Assembly (NCBI GenBank): GCA_945883695.1
Contig: CAMCYK010000028.1
Coordinates: 1-39,061 of the forward strand
DNA: 39,061 nt
Reading direction: 5' to 3'
DNA from: Akkermansia muciniphila
Lineage (GTDB): Bacteria; Verrucomicrobiota; Verrucomicrobiia; Verrucomicrobiales; Akkermansiaceae
A model generated the notes under the pieces. That model did not search any database, was not told where the DNA came from, and worked only from the letters and a program-made list of their open reading frames with translations. This document shows positions 34,401 to 39,061 of this stretch, one piece after another. The translations under genes and the position numbers were made by a program. Within the stretch, counting starts at the first letter, position 1. Every line of letters starts with the position of its first letter.

Positions 34401-37130
34401 GCGATCCTGCCCTATCTCGACGTCGCGAATTTCGCCGACTACATGCTGCTCCACTTCTACGCCGATTCCGAAGACTGGCCGCGCTTCAACGGCTACGCGG
34501 CCGCCAACCCGGTCAGCGGCGACGGCAGGTTCCGCTTCTGGGTGTGGGATCAGGAGATCGCCTTGGATAAGTTTTCCTGGAATCGCTACAACTCCAACAT
34601 CGCGGGCCCCGGCCCCGGCCCCTTGTTCCAGCGCCTGCGGCTCAGCCCGGAGTTCCGCCTGTTGTTCGCCGACCGGGTGAAAAAGCACCTGTTCGACGGC
34701 GGCGCGATCAACCTCGCAGGCAGTGCCAGCCGCTATCTCGAGATCGCCGGGAAAATCGACAAGGCGATCGTCGCCGAGTCCGCGCGCTGGGGCGACACCG
34801 CGGACACGACCCCCTATGGCAGCGCGGTCCAGCAGCCGAGCCCGCTGAACAATGTCGAAGCCGATGCCTATCCGCCGGCTCCGAACTTCGGCGGCCCGGG
34901 CGGCGCCTACTTCACCCGCGAGAGCTCGTGGCTGGTCGAGCGCGACCACATCGTGAACTATCACCTGCCGGTCATCCACAGCACCAGCGACAGCCGCGGG
35001 TTGATCCAGGAATTGCGCGCCAATAGCCTTTATCCGGCGCTCGACGCGCCGGTTTTCAGCCAGCACGGCGGCATCCTCCCGCCCGGCCAGACGCTCGCGA
35101 TCAGCACGGCGCTCGGCACCGTCCACTACACCACCGACGGGCTGGATCCGCGCGACCCCGCGAGCGGCGAAGCGGCCGCGACCAGTGCGATCTACACCGC
35201 TCCCCTCACTTTGGCCGGATCGACCACGGTCAAGGCCCGCGCCCGGCTCGCCGACGGCACCTGGAGCGCCCTGCTCGAGGCGGAGTTCCAGCAGCAGGGA
35301 TCGATCTCCGAGTTCAAGCCCGGCGGCAGCGCCAATTGGACCACCGGTTTCCATTGGACCAATCCGCCCTACCCCGACGCCGCCGGTGCCCGCGCGCGGA
35401 TCCTCGAACCCGCCACCGGCGACCGCAACATCGACCTGCTGAAACCGGTGACCGTGGGCGAAATCACCTTCGAGCAAGGCGGCACGCTGTTCCGCAACCG
35501 GGTCCGCGACCAGAGCGTCGAGAACCCGCTCACCTTCCTCGCCACCGGGGGCAATGCCCTGGTCCGCGTCAATGGCACCGGCACCGGCTGGGCCGAGTTC
35601 GAGTTCGCGTCGCGCTGTGTCCTCGCGTCGTCGCTGACGCTCGAAACCAACAACATCGCCGGCCACCCGGACTTCGGAGCCCTGCGCTTGCGGACGATCT
35701 GGAGCGGCCCGGGCGGCCTGACCAAAACCGGTCCCGGCCTCGCCTCCCTGACCGGCGAGGGCAAGCTCTACAGCGGACCCACCTTGATCAGCCAGGGCGT
35801 CTTGCAGATCACCCAGCCGTCCACCATGTCCGCCACCTCATCGGTCACCGTCGCGCCGGGCGGCCAGTTGCGCCTGAGCTCCGGCGGACTGCCGGCCGAT
35901 CCCCGCGTCCACACCTTCGGCGGCCCCTTGTTCCTCAACAGCACCGGTCGCAGCGGCGTCGGCGATGGCGCCGGCTTCGGCGTGCTCGGGGCCCTGCGCT
36001 ACGACCCCGGCAACGGCGAGAACCTCGCGATCCTCACCAATCCCATCACCTTCACCGGCCCGAGCGGCCTCCATGTCGATGGCGCCGGCAACCAGCTCGA
36101 ACTCACCGGCACGCTTGCCGGCGACGCCGGCTGGACCAAGACCGGCGGCGGCCTGCTCCGCCTGCTGGCCGACAGCCCGGCCTACCTCGCGCCGGTTGCG
36201 GTCGAAAACGGCACGCTCGACCTCGACGGCCGCCTCGGTAGTCCGCTCGCGCTCGCCACCGCCGGCACCCTGACCGGCCACGGCCGCGCCGGCGATCTCA
36301 GCGGCCAGGGCACGCTGCGGCTCGACCGCAGCGTGCTGCGCGCCGACTCGCTCGGCGGATTGCATTGCCAGTTCGTGTTCTCCACCACCGGCTCCCCCGA
36401 CTTCTCGCAACCCGCCGCCAGCGGCAACGGCACCCTGGTGGCCGGCGACCTCAGCGACCCGCCGGCCGGCCTCGTGATCTACCTCGACACCCCGGCCCCG
36501 CAGCCCGCCTCTCGCTTCCGCGGCGGCTTCCTGCTGCCGCCCGGCAGCGATTGGCGGCAAGTCCTGCTCGGCACCGCGCCGCAGGTCTTCGTCCCCGATG
36601 TCGCGGGCAGCCATCTCTTCGACGGCCGCGGCTGGTCGCCCGCCGCGAACGCCCGCCTGACCCGCGTCCCGACCAGTGCCAATTTCGGCGACGGCCCGGT
36701 CGCCGCGGAGATCCTCGAAGTCCGGCTGGATGGCGTGGCCACCGACTTCGCCACCTGGCAGGCCGCCAACTTCCCGCCCGCCGACCTCGCCAATCCCGCG
36801 ATCTGCGGCGACGATGCCGCCCCCTTCGGCGACGGCATCCCGAACCTGCTCCGCTACGCCCTCGGTGCCGCCGCCGGCGAAGTAGTCGCACTGCCGGAGT
36901 TCGCCAGGACCGGCCCCGCCGCGACCTTCCGCTTCCGCTACGATCCCGCCCTGTTCGACCTCGTCTATCAGGTCGAGGCGACCCACGACGTCGGCGACTG
37001 GAGCGCGCCGGTGATCCTCTTCGACTCGTCCACCTCCCCGCTCCTACCCGCGGCGGACGGCTGGCTGGAAATCACCGACCCGTCCCCGCCGCCGGGCCGC
37101 CGCTTCTACCGTCTGCGGGTCCGCCGCTGA
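31464..37130 (+). CDS. Giant CotH-family secreted surface protein with autotransporter-type repeats
   Basis: About 1888 residues. TTG at 31464 gives a good signal peptide (IVSAIRRRASLWAFLTATSL, cleaved after GMAA); TTG at 31404 is an alternative start. Order: beta-rich N-domain; cadherin-like segment (TPSAPTDL to RSTDAAGG); thrombospondin-3-like calcium repeats (DSDGDGLDD, DPDTDDDRLSDGDE, DPDSDNDGLPDNEE, DSDGDGYHD); lamin-tail domain (LRINEFVANN, WIEIFNPNP); chitobiase-C-like domain (IRYTIDGSKPSST); CotH kinase-type domain (KVEVHGNSSRR, KLVLRACF, VHLYVNGLYFGLHDLTERLE and FWVWDQEIALDKF); second chitobiase-C-like domain (VHYTTDGLDPRDP); passenger-repeat region with GGLTKTGPGLASLTGEGKLY; and a verrucomicrobial C-terminus (FGDGIPNLLRYALG). 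CotH domains can phosphorylate proteins. The target and whether the protein is surface-anchored are unknown. Confidence 0.9.
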   Translation: MIVSAIRRRASLWAFLTATSLHPGMAADLLVDFNSTNQDNGPRLQSGYQPYNAGHEVAADFLAARSYSAFGTTVSLQVTWPDTTSNRVQQMLDRPAANDINWTGQKLDLLTDWIGVDTRTAENGRGDFNGVTGLPTRLVFRFAGLPAGTYSYRSYHHDTENIHTPYRVEISTNGGASYAPFQGPFPGTDSSPGGTPASAQTYTGAGSQDPATLPSTFNTNLVTVQGQDLLVRYIPLSSTGTHLRLFVVNGLELVATTPPSAPTDLQFSSTTVSRTAVEGTVVGLLTTTDPTPGDTFTYTLVGGIGSDHNADFAIQGNQLVVDRQLAELQTGATLSIRIRSTDAAGGWTEKVFPLGVVNDSDGDGLDDSWELLHFQDLDEIASGNPDADRLTHLEEQAAGTLPLDPDTDDDRLSDGDEVKTHFTDPLDPDSDNDGLPDNEEVLVHFTNPKLADSDGDGYHDALEVAENTDPNDIADYPPFLLPLRINEFVANNRSGLNDGNGNRVDWIEIFNPNPQSVNLQGYRLTDSSLDPSKWTFPSVTLPSNGYLVIYASGSGVPDPAGNLHLNFSLSADGEYLALIRPTGGIDDQFAPAFPRQFPDVSYGRHPGTGIPRFFSPATPGTANGNGYTGVVEAPVFSTGRGFHDAPFDLTLVTPTPQAQIRYTIDGSKPSSTAGTLYTGSPLTVTTTSKLRAIAFRDGWLSQAVQTHSYVFVDHVAQQPANPPGWPSNWGYNSEVNTIVPADYAMDPRVVNNTLPGYGIRAALLDIPSVSVNLPMDDFITPPGGIYASPLARVEKECSVEFLPVDGTAGFQADCKVEVHGNSSRRPARMQKHSLRLSFSSAVGPPKLDYPLFPDSPVDEFNKLVLRACFTDSWGLVSWDAGRYRPNDSQYTRDVWMKRSFGDMGHSRSYGRYVHLYVNGLYFGLHDLTERLEDDFFAEHLGGEPEHWQVNADFATGSPRWTEMMAIANSADIATPAGYQAILPYLDVANFADYMLLHFYADSEDWPRFNGYAAANPVSGDGRFRFWVWDQEIALDKFSWNRYNSNIAGPGPGPLFQRLRLSPEFRLLFADRVKKHLFDGGAINLAGSASRYLEIAGKIDKAIVAESARWGDTADTTPYGSAVQQPSPLNNVEADAYPPAPNFGGPGGAYFTRESSWLVERDHIVNYHLPVIHSTSDSRGLIQELRANSLYPALDAPVFSQHGGILPPGQTLAISTALGTVHYTTDGLDPRDPASGEAAATSAIYTAPLTLAGSTTVKARARLADGTWSALLEAEFQQQGSISEFKPGGSANWTTGFHWTNPPYPDAAGARARILEPATGDRNIDLLKPVTVGEITFEQGGTLFRNRVRDQSVENPLTFLATGGNALVRVNGTGTGWAEFEFASRCVLASSLTLETNNIAGHPDFGALRLRTIWSGPGGLTKTGPGLASLTGEGKLYSGPTLISQGVLQITQPSTMSATSSVTVAPGGQLRLSSGGLPADPRVHTFGGPLFLNSTGRSGVGDGAGFGVLGALRYDPGNGENLAILTNPITFTGPSGLHVDGAGNQLELTGTLAGDAGWTKTGGGLLRLLADSPAYLAPVAVENGTLDLDGRLGSPLALATAGTLTGHGRAGDLSGQGTLRLDRSVLRADSLGGLHCQFVFSTTGSPDFSQPAASGNGTLVAGDLSDPPAGLVIYLDTPAPQPASRFRGGFLLPPGSDWRQVLLGTAPQVFVPDVAGSHLFDGRGWSPAANARLTRVPTSANFGDGPVAAEILEVRLDGVATDFATWQAANFPPADLANPAICGDDAAPFGDGIPNLLRYALGAAAGEVVALPEFARTGPAATFRFRYDPALFDLVYQVEATHDVGDWSAPVILFDSSTSPLLPAADGWLEITDPSPPPGRRFYRLRVRR

Positions 37131-37504
37131 AGCTCGCCCCATTCATTACCATTCAGGACGCCGTCGGCACTCATACCGCGGGTTTGGTGTCAATTGGGGC
37201 ACTTTTCAGGATTCCTAACCCATTGAGGGTGAATCGATTGAAAAGAAGCACGAGGACTGGGACTCGAACCCAGGACCAATTGGTTAAAAGTGTATCTAAT
37301 TCGTTGATCTTCATTCGGTTACATTCCACTAAGTGCTTGGGGTTGCCCGGTTTTTCCAAGTTCATGGCATTCCCGGCTTCAGCAATGAAAGCAGGTTAAG
37401 GAAACAACGGGAATGTAATTTGTCACCATTTGTCCCACATCCTCAACGCTTTATGGAAACTTCTGGCAGGCATCGGCACCCCCGTTGACACCGCATTCAC
37501 GGGT
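37131..37504. other. AT-richer spacer with mobile-element marks
   Basis: This 374-nt stretch has no convincing gene and is visibly richer in A+T than the genes on either side. It holds the tRNA fragment listed separately. It also holds a perfect 9-bp inverted pair, TTACATTCC at 37319-37327 and GGAATGTAA at 37410-37418, and a 10-nt-spaced direct repeat of ATTTGTC at 37418-37424 and 37428-37434. Spaced short repeats next to a tRNA end and an excisionase-like gene resemble recombinase/excisionase arm sites, but their function is not shown. Confidence 0.5.
37249..37290 (-). other. 3' fragment of a tRNA-Lys(TTT) gene, candidate attachment site
   Basis: Read on the minus strand: anticodon loop CTTTTAA, 3' anticodon stem CCAAT, variable loop TGGTC, T-arm CTGGG-TTCGAGT-CCCAG, then the 7-nt acceptor strand TCCTCGT and discriminator G. 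The order and spacing match the 3' half of tRNA-Lys, and the variable loop is identical to that of the E. coli gene. The matching 5' anticodon stem (ATTGG) is absent: TACA precedes the loop. No D-arm or 5' acceptor is present, so this cannot be a functional tRNA. It is the kind of fragment left at the far end of an element integrated at the anticodon loop. Confidence 0.72.
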
Positions 37505-37705
37505 ATGGATCCGCACCCTACTTCGCCGCGCACCGAACTCGACCTGAGGACCGAACAGGACCTCGCCCGCCACCTCAAGATCTGTCGACGCCAGCTCTAC
37601 AACTGGCGGATGTCCGGCCTGGTCCCCTATTTCAAGCTTGGGAAGGCCGTGCGGTTCCGGGCCGCCGACGTGGCCTCGGCGATCGAGCGGATGAGGATCG
37701 GGTGA
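37505..37705 (+). CDS. Excisionase-like helix-turn-helix protein (MerR-type HTH_17)
   Basis: A 66-residue protein from the ATG at 37505. The core (ELDLRTEQDLARHLKICRRQ, then LYNWRMSGLVPYFKLGKAVR and FRAADVASAIERM) is a complete winged-helix unit of the HTH_17/AlpA/Xis kind: a recognition helix (RRQLYNWRMSG) followed by the wing (PYFKLGKAVRF). Such proteins are excisionases or directional factors of integrative elements and phages, or small regulators. It lies about 215 nt from the tRNA-Lys fragment on the side where the integrated element should be, which supports the excisionase reading. No integrase gene is visible before the window ends. An in-frame TTG at 37430 would add 25 unconvincing residues. 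Confidence 0.75.
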   Translation: MDPHPTSPRTELDLRTEQDLARHLKICRRQLYNWRMSGLVPYFKLGKAVRFRAADVASAIERMRIG

Positions 37706-37840
37706 GCCGGCTTTTCATCCCGTGATGATCGGGCGGAGCAGTGACAGCTATCTAAGTTCCCCTGCCCCGCCGACCGGGCCGATCAGGATCGGATCTGACG
37801 ACGGAAGAAAGTGCGGTCGGCGAAACGAGGACGCCAGCCC

Positions 37841-38920
37841 CTAGCCCTGGTGCAGTTGCATGGCCGCCTGATACTCGGCCGAAAGATCAAAGCCGAGATC
37901 GAGCGATGGATTGAGGATCTGAAAGCCGACGTATTGGATGCACAGCAGGTGCAGGCCGGAAAAAGTCCCTGGGATCGATTGCAACGTGTAATGCTCGGCA
38001 GGGCTGTTCACATCGAGGCCCCGGCTGCCAAGCAACGCGATTTCGAAGGCGATTTTCTGCACCTCGGCACGCGGCATTCCTTGGAAGCGCTGCAAGGCCC
38101 CGAGGCAATAAGCCATGGCGTCCGCCCGGTAGCCCCCTCCCCGCTTGCGGAAGCTCGCGGCGGCAATCCGGGTCCGCCCCTCCTCGGCCAGCTTGCCCAT
38201 CTCGCCGGTCGGGTCGATTTTCATCACCTGCCGATAGGCTTTGTCGGCCTCGGACGAGTCACCGGCTTCCTCCAGCGCCATGGCCAGATTGAGCCATGCC
38301 TGCGGGTCGACGGGCAAAATCACCACCGCGTGCCTCAAATGCTTGATGGCGGCCGCAAGCTGACCGGTCCGGGCCAGCAGCGCGCCGAGGTTCTTTCGGG
38401 CATGACCGTCTTCAGGAGCCAATTCTACCGCCTTGAGAAGGGAAGCGGTCGCGGCATCCTCCCGCTTCACCCTTGCCTGCGCGACTCCCAGCGCCACCCA
38501 CCCGGGCGCGTGGCCGGGATAGCGGGCGAGAAGCGTTTCGAGCATGTCCAAGGCTTCCTCCATCTCGCCGCGTTCGCTGAGCGCCATGCCCAGATTGAAG
38601 AGCGCCTCATGACTGCTGGGATCCCGCTCTAAGGCGATGCGCAAAGTCGCCACGCCCTTTTCCCAGTTGCCCGCCTTGAGCTGGTCCACACCCAGGCTTT
38701 CCATTGACTGGCCTTCCGTCGCATCGGTCCAGCGGAGGATGATTCTGTCCTCAGTGACTACGATCTGCGCCGCACCGCCCTCCCCGGCGAACTGGCCGGC
38801 AAGGTGATCGCGCACCGCCTCGCGGTAGGCCTCGCCGCTGAGATCACGCTGGGAGGGCGGCAGTTGGTCGCGGTCGAATTCCGCGAGAGCGATTTGGACC
38901 TCTTGAGGGGCTTCGGACAT
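37841..38920 (-). CDS. Tetratricopeptide-repeat protein
   Basis: A 359-residue cytoplasmic protein without signal peptide. The first 70 residues are a charged domain. Residues from about 75 to 240 hold five or so TPR units (NWEKGVATLRIALERDPSSH, then EALFNLGMALSERGEMEEAL; GWVALGVAQARVKREDAATA; ARKNLGALLARTGQLAAAIK; AWLNLAMALEEAGDSSEADK). A conserved C-terminal module follows (KIAFEIALLGSRGLDVNSPA and FSGLHLLCIQYVGFQ, then LGFDLSAEYQAA) that I recognise from other bacterial TPR proteins of unknown function. TPRs mediate protein-protein contacts. The ATG shares an A with the stop of the upstream gene (TGATG), so the two are translationally coupled and their products may work together. Confidence 0.85.
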   Translation of the reverse strand: MSEAPQEVQIALAEFDRDQLPPSQRDLSGEAYREAVRDHLAGQFAGEGGAAQIVVTEDRIILRWTDATEGQSMESLGVDQLKAGNWEKGVATLRIALERDPSSHEALFNLGMALSERGEMEEALDMLETLLARYPGHAPGWVALGVAQARVKREDAATASLLKAVELAPEDGHARKNLGALLARTGQLAAAIKHLRHAVVILPVDPQAWLNLAMALEEAGDSSEADKAYRQVMKIDPTGEMGKLAEEGRTRIAAASFRKRGGGYRADAMAYCLGALQRFQGMPRAEVQKIAFEIALLGSRGLDVNSPAEHYTLQSIPGTFSGLHLLCIQYVGFQILNPSLDLGFDLSAEYQAAMQLHQG

Positions 38921-39060
38921 CAGATCAGTGACAGGGGTGAAAAATGGAAGGAGCCTTTCAGGCCGATCAGCTCGGCCCAGCGCTCGATGAGGGTGCGATC
39001 CGCCGAAGGTTCATCGGAAACCTCGCGCAGCACCGCCAGCAACTTGTCCGCTTTGGTCCC
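38920..39060 (-). CDS. 3' end of an unidentified gene coupled to the TPR gene
   Basis: The minus-strand frame entering from the right edge encodes 46 residues (GTKADKLLAVLREVSDEPSA, then DRTLIERWAELIGLKGSFHF and SPLSLI) and ends with a TGA whose A is the first base of the TPR gene's ATG. Codon use and composition are protein-like and the tight coupling supports a real gene. Too little remains to name a family. Confidence 0.6.
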   Translation of the reverse strand, partial: GTKADKLLAVLREVSDEPSADRTLIERWAELIGLKGSFHFSPLSLI

Positions 39061-39061
39061 G

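Noticed and set aside
31347-35666. A 1439-codon open frame antisense to the CotH-family gene
   Set aside because: Its translation is low-complexity and rich in G, V, R and A, with no domain. It is open only because the true gene uses C-ending codons at high GC.
37180-37340. An intact tRNA-Lys gene
   Set aside because: Only the part from the anticodon loop to the discriminator is present; the 5' anticodon stem, D-arm and 5' acceptor strand are missing.

Overview
The window reads as chromosomal DNA of a GC-rich verrucomicrobium of the Verrucomicrobiales type. This is inferred from the mix of families: planctomycete/verrucomicrobial haem-binding domains, PSD1-type and DUF1501 proteins, a ThuA-DUF1080-dehydrogenase fusion, several DUF1080 proteins, a very large CotH/lamin-tail/autotransporter-repeat surface protein, and few obvious Shine-Dalgarno sites. 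No taxonomic marker gene is present to confirm it.

Layout. 0-0.7 kb: a VapBC-type toxin-antitoxin pair behind a promoter that may give a leaderless transcript. 0.8-8.7 kb (minus): valyl-tRNA synthetase and a 1708-residue secreted ThuA-DUF1080-dehydrogenase-LamG-cytochrome protein. 9.0-13.7 kb (plus, divergent): a PSD1/DUF1549/DUF1553 cytochrome protein and its usual partner, a Tat-exported DUF1501 protein. 13.7-14.5 kb: no gene. It holds a tandem mosaic of stem-loop modules, an inverted repeat and the apparent remains of a minus-strand gene.

14.5-26.6 kb is the most distinctive part. Seven plus-strand genes are joined by 4-nt ATGA overlaps, with one 6-nt gap: class I HMG-CoA reductase, UbiA-like prenyltransferase, PEP-utilising/rifampin-phosphotransferase-like enzyme, BtaA-like (DUF3419) aminocarboxypropyltransferase, CTP-dependent polyprenol/phytol kinase-like membrane protein, GNAT acyltransferase and AMP-forming acyl ligase. 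They run tail to tail, 4 nt apart, into a coupled minus-strand pair encoding a cytochrome P450 and a sulfotransferase. The plus strand is G-richer than C across this block whichever strand is coding, and C-richer in most of the flanks. I read it as a compositionally distinct, possibly acquired or inverted, gene cluster for an unusual isoprenoid-containing and/or homoserine-headgroup lipid. The product is inference.

26.6-30.9 kb holds ordinary secreted proteins (TraB/GumN-like, two DUF1080 proteins), a GT1 glycosyltransferase, intergenic short-word repeats and a CYTH-domain gene broken by an internal deletion. 30.9-31.5 kb has no gene but carries a strong palindrome and an intrinsic terminator. 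31.5-37.1 kb is the giant CotH-family surface protein. At 37.2-37.7 kb a 42-nt 3' piece of a tRNA-Lys(TTT) gene, cut at the anticodon loop, sits in AT-richer DNA beside a 66-residue excisionase-like HTH gene: the likely end of an integrative element lying to the right. The window closes with a TPR protein and the 3' end of the gene coupled upstream of it.
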